From Lachnospiraceae bacterium (GTDB taxonomy: Bacteria > Bacillota > Clostridia > Lachnospirales > Lachnospiraceae), in the NCBI GenBank assembly GCA_029063085.1, contig JAIDOW010000090.1:1-34499 (forward strand): DNA of 34,499 nt, read 5' to 3'. Both the position numbers and the translations under genes were made by a program. How positions within the stretch are numbered: the first letter of the stretch is position 1; the number at the start of each line of letters is the position of its first letter. This document shows positions 17,167 to 25,254 of the stretch, piece by piece. The notes below the pieces were generated by a model that saw only the letters and a list, made by a program, of their open reading frames with translations, had not been told where the DNA came from and did not search any database.

Positions 17167-20100
17167 ATGCCAAAAAGAACAGATATACACAAGGTACTCA
17201 TCATCGGTTCCGGTCCTATCATTATCGGACAGGCATGTGAGTTTGATTATTCCGGTACTCAGGCATGTAAAGCACTTAAGAAATTAGGCTACGAAATCGT
17301 ACTGGTTAATTCCAATCCTGCCACTATTATGACAGACCCTGAAACAGCTGATGTCACCTACATTGAACCATTAAATGTGAGCCGTCTGGAACAGATTATC
17401 AAGAAAGAACGTCCGGATGCTCTTCTTCCAAACCTTGGCGGACAATCAGGACTCAACCTTTGTTCAGAGTTATACAAAGCAGGAGTTTTAGATAAATATA
17501 ATGTAAAGGTAATTGGTGTACAGGTAGATGCCATTGAACGTGGTGAAGACCGGATTGAATTTAAGAAAACCATGGACAGCCTCGGCATCGAAATGGCACG
17601 CAGTGAAGTTGCATACAGTGTGGAAGAAGCACTTGGTATTGCAGAAAAACTCGGCTATCCGGTAGTGCTCCGTCCTGCTTATACCATGGGTGGTGCCGGC
17701 GGCGGACTGGTATATAATAAAGAAGAATTAAAGACCGTCTGTGCCAGAGGTCTACAGGCAAGTCTGGTGGGACAGGTTCTGGTAGAAGAATCCATTCTCG
17801 GCTGGGAAGAATTAGAGCTTGAAGTAGTCCGCGATGCAGAAGGGAATATGATCACTGTCTGCTTTATTGAAAACATTGATCCGCTAGGAGTACATACAGG
17901 TGATTCTTTCTGTTCCGCTCCTATGCTTACCATTTCCGAAGAATGCCAGCAGCGTTTACAGGAACAGGCATATAAGATTGTAGACTCCGTACAGGTTATC
18001 GGCGGTACCAACGTACAGTTCGCTCATGATCCAGTAACTGACCGTATTATCGTTATTGAGATCAACCCACGTACTTCCCGTTCCTCGGCCCTGGCTTCCA
18101 AAGCTACCGGTTTCCCGATTGCTTTGGTCTCTGCCATGCTTGCAACAGGGCTTACATTAAAAGATATCCCCTGCGGCAAATACGGAACACTTGATAAATA
18201 TGTCCCGGATGGCGACTATGTGGTAATTAAGTTTGCCCGCTGGGCATTTGAAAAATTCAAGGGTGTAGAGGACAAACTGGGAACCCAGATGCGTGCTGTT
18301 GGTGAGGTTATGAGTATCGGTAAGACTTACAAGGAAGCATTTCAAAAAGCTATCCGCAGTCTGGAAACTGGGCGCTACGGTCTGGGTCATGCCGGTAACT
18401 TTGATTCCCTGACAAAAGAAGAACTGTTACAGCGTTTGATCACCCCTTCCAGCGAGCGTCATTTTGTCATGTATGAGGCTCTTCGCAAAGGTGCCACACC
18501 AGATGAGATTTTTGAACTTACTAAAGTAAAACACTATTTTATTGAGCAGATGAAGGAACTGGTAGACGAGGAAGAAGAACTGCTGAAGGCAAAAGGCTCT
18601 CTCCCCTCTGATGAATTACTGATTTCCGCTAAGAAAGATGGATTTTCCGATAAGTATTTAAGCCAGTTATTGGAGATTCCTGAAGAGGATATCCGCAATC
18701 ACCGTATCAGTCTTGGTGTAGAAGAAGCCTGGGAAGGAGTTCATGTAAGCGGAACCGAAGACAGTGCTTATTATTACTCTACTTATAACGCGAAAGACAG
18801 TAATCCGGTTTCAGAGAATAAGAAGATCATGATTCTCGGCGGCGGTCCGAACCGTATCGGACAAGGTATCGAGTTTGACTACTGCTGTGTACATGCCGCA
18901 CTTGCCCTCAAGAAATTAGGATTTGAAACCATTATCGTGAACTGTAATCCTGAAACCGTGTCTACAGATTATGATACCTCTGATAAATTATATTTTGAAC
19001 CTCTTACTTTAGAGGATGTCTTAAGTATATACAAGAAAGAAAAACCGCTTGGCGTCATCGCACAATTTGGTGGTCAGACTCCTCTTAACCTGGCAGCAGA
19101 GCTTGAGAAAAACGGTGTCAAGATTCTTGGTACTTCTCCTTCTGTTATCGATCTGGCAGAAGACCGTGATCTGTTCCGTGCCATGATGGAAAAATTAGAG
19201 ATTCCTATGCCGGAATCCGGAATGGCTACCACAGTGGAAGAGGCAACAGCCATTGCAGAGCAAATCGGTTATCCGGTTATGGTACGCCCTTCTTATGTAC
19301 TTGGCGGCCGGGGCATGGAGGTTGTGTATGATGAGGAAAGCATGACTGGTTATATGAATGCGGCAGTAGGTGTAACACCTGACCGTCCAATTCTAATCGA
19401 CCGTTTCTTAAACCACGCATTAGAGTGTGAGGCTGATGCCATCAGTGACGGAACCCACGCATTTGTTCCCGCTGTTATGGAGCATATTGAGCTTGCCGGT
19501 GTACATTCCGGAGATTCCGCCTGCATCATTCCTTCTGTCCATATTTCAGCAGAGAATGTTGCAACGATCAAGGAATACACCAGGAAGATTGCAGAAGAAA
19601 TGCATGTCAAAGGGCTTATGAATATGCAGTATGCAATAGAAAATGACAAGGTATACGTATTGGAGGCTAATCCACGTGCTTCCCGTACCGTTCCTCTGGT
19701 ATCCAAGGTTTGTAATATCCGTATGGTACCGTTAGCTACTGATATCATTACCAGTGAACTGACCGGAAGACCTTCCCCGGTTCCTGATTTGAAAGAACAG
19801 AGCATCCCGTATTATGGTGTGAAAGAAGCTGCTTTCCCATTTAATATGTTCCAGGAAGTGGATCCGGTACTCGGACCTGAAATGCGTTCTACCGGTGAAG
19901 TATTAGGGCTATCTCCTTCTTATGGTGAAGCATTTTATAAGGCACAGGAAGCTGTGCAGTCTACACTTCCACTGGAAGGAACCGTACTTATTTCCGTAAA
20001 CCGAAAAGATAAAGCAGAAGTCGTAGAGATTGCCAGAAGCTTTTCCGAAGACGGTTTTAATATCATCGCTACTGGTAACACCTATGAACTGATCAGCGGT

Positions 20101-20391
20101 GCCGGCATTCCTGCAAAGAAAGTGAAAAAACTTTATGAAGGCCGCCCCAATATTCTGGATATGATCACCAACGGAGATATTGACCTGATCATCAATTCTC
20201 CTGTTGGAAAGGATAGTGTAAATGACGACAGCTACTTAAGAAAAGCTGCAATTAAGGCAAAAGTTCCATATATGACAACCATTGCAGCCGCCAAGGCCAC
20301 TGCCGACGGCATTCATTATCTAAAGACTCACCCTACCAGCGAGATTAAATCATTACAAATCCTGCACAGCGAGATTACGGATAAGGCATAA
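17167..20391 (+). CDS. carB: Carbamoyl-phosphate synthase large subunit
   Basis: 1074 residues, the normal family length. Two homologous ATP-grasp halves are visible: the first opens with KVLIIGSGPIIIGQACEFDY and the second, near residue 555, with KIMILGGGPNRIGQGIEFDY. NPRTSRSSAL and NPRASRTVPL are the matching metal/ATP-site strands. The C-terminal about 130 residues form the allosteric MGS-like domain (LISVNRKDKAEVVEIARSF). It makes carbamoyl phosphate for pyrimidine and arginine synthesis from bicarbonate, ATP and ammonia delivered by the small subunit CarA. No carA or pyr/arg gene is adjacent, so its partner must be encoded elsewhere. It has its own promoter and a strong terminator, so it is monocistronic. 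Confidence 0.98.
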   Translation: MPKRTDIHKVLIIGSGPIIIGQACEFDYSGTQACKALKKLGYEIVLVNSNPATIMTDPETADVTYIEPLNVSRLEQIIKKERPDALLPNLGGQSGLNLCSELYKAGVLDKYNVKVIGVQVDAIERGEDRIEFKKTMDSLGIEMARSEVAYSVEEALGIAEKLGYPVVLRPAYTMGGAGGGLVYNKEELKTVCARGLQASLVGQVLVEESILGWEELELEVVRDAEGNMITVCFIENIDPLGVHTGDSFCSAPMLTISEECQQRLQEQAYKIVDSVQVIGGTNVQFAHDPVTDRIIVIEINPRTSRSSALASKATGFPIALVSAMLATGLTLKDIPCGKYGTLDKYVPDGDYVVIKFARWAFEKFKGVEDKLGTQMRAVGEVMSIGKTYKEAFQKAIRSLETGRYGLGHAGNFDSLTKEELLQRLITPSSERHFVMYEALRKGATPDEIFELTKVKHYFIEQMKELVDEEEELLKAKGSLPSDELLISAKKDGFSDKYLSQLLEIPEEDIRNHRISLGVEEAWEGVHVSGTEDSAYYYSTYNAKDSNPVSENKKIMILGGGPNRIGQGIEFDYCCVHAALALKKLGFETIIVNCNPETVSTDYDTSDKLYFEPLTLEDVLSIYKKEKPLGVIAQFGGQTPLNLAAELEKNGVKILGTSPSVIDLAEDRDLFRAMMEKLEIPMPESGMATTVEEATAIAEQIGYPVMVRPSYVLGGRGMEVVYDEESMTGYMNAAVGVTPDRPILIDRFLNHALECEADAISDGTHAFVPAVMEHIELAGVHSGDSACIIPSVHISAENVATIKEYTRKIAEEMHVKGLMNMQYAIENDKVYVLEANPRASRTVPLVSKVCNIRMVPLATDIITSELTGRPSPVPDLKEQSIPYYGVKEAAFPFNMFQEVDPVLGPEMRSTGEVLGLSPSYGEAFYKAQEAVQSTLPLEGTVLISVNRKDKAEVVEIARSFSEDGFNIIATGNTYELISGAGIPAKKVKKLYEGRPNILDMITNGDIDLIINSPVGKDSVNDDSYLRKAAIKAKVPYMTTIAAAKATADGIHYLKTHPTSEIKSLQILHSEITDKA

Positions 20392-20406
20392 CAAAAAATA
20401 TACTGC

Positions 20407-20455
20407 AAAGGGTCAACAGCCCCGCCGCAAACGGCAGGGCTGTTGACCCTTTATA
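20407..20455. terminator. Strong bidirectional terminator between carB and ogg
   Basis: A 16-bp perfect outer stem (20407-20422 with 20437-20452) plus a 4-bp inner GCCG/CGGC stem closing a CAAA loop. The outer arm ends in CCCTTT on the plus strand and is A-rich at the other side, so it can act for both convergent genes. Confidence 0.88.
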
Positions 20456-20572
20456 ACATTACCAGATATCCATGCAGCCTTCACGCTCCTATGAATAATT
20501 TATAACGATATGTCTCTTTTTATCTAATTTTTATTTCCCTAAAAAACCTTTTCTTCTATGTCAATTGATATC

Positions 20573-21391
20573 CTATGCTTTACTCTGTCCCTGCAATTCA
20601 TAATAGAATATGTACTGCTGTAATACTCCTTCAAACCCCTGATACCTTCTCTTAGGAAATCCCTGCTTATAGTGCTTTTCCAATGCCTGATTAATATGGG
20701 TATCCACCGGAAATGCCTGTAAGTGATGCAGTGCAAAAAGACAGATACAATCTGCCACCTTTTTACCTACTCCATACAACTTTAACAGTTCTTCTTTTGC
20801 CTGTGGATAAGGCATCTGCCGAATTTCATCCAGATTCACCTCTCCTGACACAATACTTCTTGCCGTACGAACCACATATCTGCTTCGGTATCCCAGATTG
20901 CATTCTTTTAAGGCATCTTCGTCTAAGCCTGCCAGCCGCTCCGGAGCTGGAAATGTGTAATAAACCTCCCCATATGCATTGATACGTTCTTCACCATACT
21001 GCCGGCATATATTCTGTATGCATCGGCGGATTCTTGCGATATTGTTCTGCTGGGAAATCAAAAAGGATACTATCATTTCCCATAAATCCTGCTGCAAAAT
21101 CCGTATACCACATCCAAATTCCGCCGCATGCTTCAGATACAAATCCTTGGGATGAATCCGGCTGATATAAAAACCATAATCCTCCTCCAGATTAAAATAG
21201 GTCTTCCAGAATTCCTCAAATTCTGCCTCTTCACAATCAAAAATGTATTCTCCGTCCTGCCAGGCCACCTTCAGATAACGCTCTCCTGCAATCACACTAT
21301 ATGTGTTCTCATTTTGGGACTGCATCCTGAAGCACTGCCCCGACTCACAAATCTGAGCGATATCAAAATTATCAATTGTTCTCCTAACCAT
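20573..21391 (-). CDS. ogg: 8-oxoguanine DNA glycosylase/AP lyase (OGG1-like)
   Basis: 272 residues. The N-terminal OGG-type domain has SGQCFR (17-22). The HhH-GPD motif spans about 195-232 (LLKLYGVGKKVADCICLFALH), with catalytic Lys211 and Asp230 in FPVDTHI, equivalent to Lys249 and Asp268 of human OGG1. It removes 8-oxoguanine opposite C and nicks the abasic site. No FeCl cluster cysteines (as in MutY/Nth) are present, which suits OGG1. It lies 52 bp after the FabG-like SDR, beyond an AT-rich hairpin. The start has only a weak AAGAAG site. Confidence 0.88.
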   Translation of the reverse strand: MVRRTIDNFDIAQICESGQCFRMQSQNENTYSVIAGERYLKVAWQDGEYIFDCEEAEFEEFWKTYFNLEEDYGFYISRIHPKDLYLKHAAEFGCGIRILQQDLWEMIVSFLISQQNNIARIRRCIQNICRQYGEERINAYGEVYYTFPAPERLAGLDEDALKECNLGYRSRYVVRTARSIVSGEVNLDEIRQMPYPQAKEELLKLYGVGKKVADCICLFALHHLQAFPVDTHINQALEKHYKQGFPKRRYQGFEGVLQQYIFYYELQGQSKA

Positions 21392-21414
21392 ACCGGTTAT
21401 CTTCTTTCTATCGT

Positions 21415-21443
21415 ATAAAAATTTAATAGCAGCAAATTTTTAT
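21415..21443 (-). terminator. AT-rich terminator-like hairpin after the FabG-like SDR
   Basis: A perfect 10-bp inverted repeat (ATAAAAATTT with AAATTTTTAT, 21415-21424 and 21434-21443), directly after the stop codon, with a T-rich 3' arm on the minus strand. Confidence 0.5.
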
Positions 21444-22187
21444 CTATGCTTTGGACGCACCATCCACAGATAAAATCTCTCCTGTCACATAGCTTGCCAT
21501 ATCACTTGCCAGATAAAGGAATGCATCTGCTACTTCCTCCGGCTCACCAGGTCTTCCAATAGGGATACCGGCAGAAATTCTTTGTACAACCTGTTCCGGC
21601 AATGCTGCCACCATGTCGGTCTTAGTCACACCTGGTGCCACTGCATTAACACGGATATTGTCCCTTCCAAGCTCCCTTGCCAGAGAGATCGTCAAACCGT
21701 TTACTGCAAATTTGCTGGTAGGATATCCTACACCTGCCGGCTGACCGGAAATACTTACCATGGAACTGGTGTTGATAATACACCCGCCACCTTGCTCCTT
21801 CATGATCTTTGCAGCCGGTAAAATAGCATAAAAAACTGCCTTTACATTCAAATCAATGACCTTATCAAATTCTTCTGCCTTATAATCATATAACGGTGTG
21901 CTTTGGGAAATTCCTGCATTATTCACCAGAATATCAATCTTTCCAAACTTATCCTTTACTTCTAAAATTGCTTTTTCCACTTCTGCTGCATCTGTAAGCT
22001 TTGGAAACTTTCCCTCCACTTCCCATTCTGCATTCTCCTCCTTCAGCTGCTTTAATGCCTTATCCACTGATTCCTGTCTGGAACCAAATAATACAACCTT
22101 TGCACCATTCGCAAGATATTTGCGCACAACCTCAAAACCAATCCCTCTTGTTCCTCCTGTTACAACCGCTACTTTTCCTTTTAACAT
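21444..22187 (-). CDS. SDR oxidoreductase, FabG-like
   Basis: About 247 residues, the usual FabG length. TGGTRGIG (10-17), NNAG (89-92), Ser142, Tyr155 and Lys159 (YPTSK), and the C-terminal YLASDMASYVTGEILSVDGA are all canonical. It could be a 3-oxoacyl-ACP reductase or another SDR acting on a sugar or hydroxy-acid; no fab genes are nearby, so fatty acid synthesis is not supported by context. The frame extends to 22268, but AAGGAAGG before the ATG at 22187 and the domain start decide. A good promoter lies 53-81 bp upstream. Confidence 0.88.
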   Translation of the reverse strand: MLKGKVAVVTGGTRGIGFEVVRKYLANGAKVVLFGSRQESVDKALKQLKEENAEWEVEGKFPKLTDAAEVEKAILEVKDKFGKIDILVNNAGISQSTPLYDYKAEEFDKVIDLNVKAVFYAILPAAKIMKEQGGGCIINTSSMVSISGQPAGVGYPTSKFAVNGLTISLARELGRDNIRVNAVAPGVTKTDMVAALPEQVVQRISAGIPIGRPGEPEEVADAFLYLASDMASYVTGEILSVDGASKA

Positions 22188-22239
22188 AAATCTACCTTCC
22201 TTTCCTGCTCTATCACTGCCTGTCACAACAGCTATGTTT

Positions 22240-22268
22240 ATTGTATAACATAAAAGCGTTTTCTTCAA
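22240..22268 (-). promoter_or_regulatory. Promoter of the FabG-like SDR
   Basis: On the minus strand TTGAAG (22263-22268), 17 bp, TACAAT (22240-22245). Confidence 0.65.
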
Positions 22269-22291
22269 CTTCTAACGCATCATACCGGAAG

Positions 22292-23470
22292 TTAATATGC
22301 ACGCAGTAATTTTACAAAACAGCGGACAATCTTATATACCGGTCCCTCCAGCTTCTTTCTCCCATTTTTTAACTCTTGCCGAATTGGGATATGCTGCGGG
22401 CAATGCCGTTCACATTTACCACACCCAATACAATTAGATGCCGCAGAAGGGGTGCTCCGCATTGCTGTACACATGATATACTCCCGCCAAGCCACCATTT
22501 TCCCTTCTGTATAATACCTGTTATATGCAGCAAATGTTCCCGGAATATCCACATTTTGAGGACAGGGCATACAATACCCGCATCCGGTACAACCTACCTT
22601 CATTCTGGCATTCAATGCCTGAACAACACGCTTTAACATCTGTTCTTCCTCTGTGCCCAACTCGCCTGCCTTAACTGTTGATGCCGTATTTATATTATCT
22701 TCTACCATTTCAATAGAATTCATACCGGACAACACACAAGTCACCTCTGGCTGGTTCCACAGCCATCGAAACGCCCACTGAGCCGGTGTATATTTCTTCG
22801 GATAATCATGAAAAATCCGAAGAGCTTCCTCCGGCAGCCTGTTCACCAGCTTACCACCCCGGAGAGGTTCCATAATGATGACCGGAAGTCCTTTCTCACT
22901 CGCATACTGAAGCCCCCTTCTTCCCGCCTGAGAATTTTCATCCATATAATTATATTGAATCTGGCAAAAATCCCAGTCATACGCATCAATCAACTGGCAG
23001 AACATATCAGAATTGCCATGATAAGAAAACCCCACCTGCCGGATTGCTCCACTCTGCTTTTTTTCCTCTAACCATTCAAGGATTCCCAGTCCTTTTAACC
23101 GCTCCCAGGTCTTCACATCCGTAAGCATATGCATCAGATAATAGTCCACGTAATCGGTCCTTAAACGTGCTAACTGCTCCTTAAAATATTTTTCCATGCT
23201 GTCTGCATTTTTAATCAGATAATGGGGCAGTTTTGTTGCAATCTTTATCTTTTCCCGAATCTGATTTTTTGCAAGGATTTCCCCGAGTGCGACTTCACTT
23301 CCCGGGTACACATAAGCCGTATCGTAATAATTGACACCTGCCTTAAATGCCGCCATAATCTCCCGTTCTGCTTTTTCCATATCAATTTTGCCACCATTCT
23401 GGGTAAACCGCATACATCCGTATCCGAGAATGGATATTTCATTTCCGTATCTGTCTTTACGATAATTCAT
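22292..23470 (-). CDS. Aldo/keto reductase with C-terminal 4Fe-4S ferredoxin domain
   Basis: 392 residues. The AKR tetrad is visible: Asp50 (NYYDTAYVY), Tyr55, Lys80 (IATKLPH) and His114 (DYYLMHM). The C-terminal about 100 residues carry two Cys clusters, CTGCGYCMPCPQNVDIP and CIGCGKCERHCPQHIPI, giving two 4Fe-4S sites. Ferredoxin-tailed AKRs are common in anaerobes and may pass electrons from ferredoxin rather than NADPH; the substrate is unknown. It is separated from the NERD gene upstream by 39 bp and could be cotranscribed. The start has AAAAGGAG about 10 nt upstream. Confidence 0.9.
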   Translation of the reverse strand: MNYRKDRYGNEISILGYGCMRFTQNGGKIDMEKAEREIMAAFKAGVNYYDTAYVYPGSEVALGEILAKNQIREKIKIATKLPHYLIKNADSMEKYFKEQLARLRTDYVDYYLMHMLTDVKTWERLKGLGILEWLEEKKQSGAIRQVGFSYHGNSDMFCQLIDAYDWDFCQIQYNYMDENSQAGRRGLQYASEKGLPVIIMEPLRGGKLVNRLPEEALRIFHDYPKKYTPAQWAFRWLWNQPEVTCVLSGMNSIEMVEDNINTASTVKAGELGTEEEQMLKRVVQALNARMKVGCTGCGYCMPCPQNVDIPGTFAAYNRYYTEGKMVAWREYIMCTAMRSTPSAASNCIGCGKCERHCPQHIPIRQELKNGRKKLEGPVYKIVRCFVKLLRAY

Positions 23471-23509
23471 TGGGTTGTTTTCTCCTTTTGCAGTGCTATT
23501 AGATGGTAT

Positions 23510-24583
23510 TCATTTATTATTTAAAATCTCTATTATGGCATCTCCATATTTTTCTATTTTTATTTTGCCAAAACCAGAAACCTTTAATAATTCTTCCTTA
23601 TTCTGAGGCTTTTGGTCTATCAAATCATTCATTTGCGCATTATTAAATATAAAATACGGTCTTACATTCTCATTTTGGCTCTGTTCCCTCCGAAAATCCT
23701 TTAAACGTTTTTCTAACTCCGCCCTATCAATAGTATCATTTATGCTTTCTCTTATCGTATTTTCTTCAAAAATCAAATCCACTGTCTCTTTGGCATCCTC
23801 TATGCAATCCAAGTGTTCCAAATTCTCTACTGCCTGTATCATCTCTTCATATTTTTTGACATAATCTGATTTATTTGGTTGACTATGGTCTAAATAGAAT
23901 TGTGCCAGCTCCCTCATCTCCTCTACACCCATATTACTATCTTTTTTTAAATTGTCCAAATCTTTTATATAAGTAATTAGCTGATCTGCATGAATAACCT
24001 GCTGTTTGATTACTTTTTTCGCAAATCTATCATTTAAACAGGTTTTGGAGTTAGTCAATACAACTACTGATTTATAATTATCTTCAAAAGATTTTTCAAA
24101 TATCAGCTTAGTCAAAAAATTCCCTTTATTGCTTTTTCTAACTTCCTTTAAAACCAGTAAATGTTTCTGGTTCTGTGTAATCGGTGAATACATTTTCTCC
24201 CTGACACGTTTACCAGACAATTCATAATCGCGAATAAAATTTCCTCTATTATTAATTTCAATATTGCCAATCAAATTTTTACATTCTAACACATAGATAT
24301 GCTTTCGTGTTATGACTATGTAATCAATTTGTGCTGATAAATCTCCAATCTCAAGATAAATATCCCGTAATACATACATATCTATCCCGCTGTTTTTCAA
24401 CTCAAAAGCAACATTATTTTCTCCAATTTCACCATAGGAAGCAAATTTAATTTGCGTTTCTATTTCCTTTTTTATTTCTTCTGGCGCACTTTCCATTAAC
24501 CCTTGCAACTTTTCAATAAAAATACCTGTATCACTTGTTTCCTTTAAAAAAACCGTTCCTATCTTTTTTGTGAATAATCCCAT
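23510..24583 (-). CDS. NERD nuclease-related domain + HRDC domain protein
   Basis: 357 residues. The NERD domain (about 48-165) has GEIGENNVAFEL, Asp87 in QIDYIVI and Glu100-x-Lys102 in VLECKN, a PD-(D/E)XK-like set. Residues about 200-280 are helical and Glu-rich. The last 65 residues form an HRDC-like fold (IFNNAQMNDLI, LLKVSGFGKIKIEKYGDAIIEIL), which binds DNA in RecQ-type helicases. A nuclease acting on DNA is likely (inference from family). It has its own promoter and a GGAGGAG site before the ATG. It is the leftmost gene of the island. Confidence 0.85.
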   Translation of the reverse strand: MGLFTKKIGTVFLKETSDTGIFIEKLQGLMESAPEEIKKEIETQIKFASYGEIGENNVAFELKNSGIDMYVLRDIYLEIGDLSAQIDYIVITRKHIYVLECKNLIGNIEINNRGNFIRDYELSGKRVREKMYSPITQNQKHLLVLKEVRKSNKGNFLTKLIFEKSFEDNYKSVVVLTNSKTCLNDRFAKKVIKQQVIHADQLITYIKDLDNLKKDSNMGVEEMRELAQFYLDHSQPNKSDYVKKYEEMIQAVENLEHLDCIEDAKETVDLIFEENTIRESINDTIDRAELEKRLKDFRREQSQNENVRPYFIFNNAQMNDLIDQKPQNKEELLKVSGFGKIKIEKYGDAIIEILNNK

Positions 24584-24684
24584 CGGACTCCTCCATGTAT
24601 CAATATTTTATTAGTACTTTTATTTCATTTCTCTCATTAACATAAGATTATTAACTTTTTGCCCGCTAACAACATTATTACTAT

Positions 24685-24713
24685 AGTTTATCATCCAATT
24701 TTACTTGAGTCAA
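24685..24713 (-). promoter_or_regulatory. Promoter of the NERD-HRDC gene
   Basis: On the minus strand TTGACT (24708-24713), 17 bp, TAAACT (24685-24690). A TATAGT lies 2-3 bp further downstream and may contribute. Confidence 0.5.
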
Positions 24714-24760
24714 TTAATACATACAAAAATCATATCACTTTATTTTTTGTAACAATGAAA

Positions 24761-24790
24761 AAATGGAAGATTTGCACCTTCCATTTCTAC
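24761..24790 (-). terminator. Terminator after the Nudix gene
   Basis: A 9-bp stem (AAATGGAAG with CTTCCATTT, 24761-24769 and 24778-24786) is followed by TTTTTT on the minus strand, immediately after the Nudix stop codon. Confidence 0.75.
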
Positions 24791-25177
24791 CTATAATATT
24801 TTCTTTAATTTATCAATCAAACCTTCATCTGCCGGTAACCAGTCCACACTATCTAGTGTTTCTTTGGTTAGCCATCTCGCCGCTTCATGTTCCTTCAATG
24901 TTAAATCACCGGATATAACCTGACAAAGGAAACAATGCATTGTTAAATGGAACTGGGGGTAATCATATTCTACAGTATCAATTTGCTTTCCAACTGTAAT
25001 CTCTGTATCCAACTCTTCTTTGATTTCCCGAACAAGTGCTTCCGCAGGCATTTCTCCCTGTTCTATCTTGCCTCCTGGGAATTCCCATCCGTCCTTAAAC
25101 TCTCCATATCCACGCTGGGTTGCAAATATTTTGTCCCCATCCTGTATAATTGCTGCTACTACTTCCACTATTTTCAT
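24791..25177 (-). CDS. Nudix hydrolase, MutT/(deoxy)NTP pyrophosphohydrolase type
   Basis: 128 residues with an intact Nudix box, GKIEQGEMPAEALVREIKEE, matching GX5EX7REUXEEXGU up to the final Gly position. The N-terminal VVAAIIQDGDKIFATQRGYGEFKDGWEFPGGK and C-terminal EHEAARWLTKETLDSVDWLPAD are typical of 8-oxo-dGTPase MutT/CTP-pyrophosphohydrolase proteins. It would hydrolyse (deoxy)nucleoside triphosphates to monophosphates. It lies 77 bp after the PLD/DEAD helicase gene with no terminator between, so the two are probably one transcript. Sanitising the nucleotide pool or depleting modified dNTPs are both possible. Confidence 0.9.
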   Translation of the reverse strand: MKIVEVVAAIIQDGDKIFATQRGYGEFKDGWEFPGGKIEQGEMPAEALVREIKEELDTEITVGKQIDTVEYDYPQFHLTMHCFLCQVISGDLTLKEHEAARWLTKETLDSVDWLPADEGLIDKLKKIL

Positions 25178-25254
25178 ATCCTTGGTCCCCTGTAAATATT
25201 CTCTTTCAATAGTCTTTCTACCATGTTCAAACTCTAATTTAAAATAAAGACTCC

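Noticed and set aside
16917-17222. N-terminal extension of the second Gfo/Idh gene
   Set aside because: The extension precedes the Rossmann domain, overlaps the carB promoter and start, and a GGAGGA site marks the ATG at 16916.
19350-19805. Minus-strand 151-aa frame within carB
   Set aside because: It is antisense to the highly conserved second ATP-grasp domain and has no start signals.
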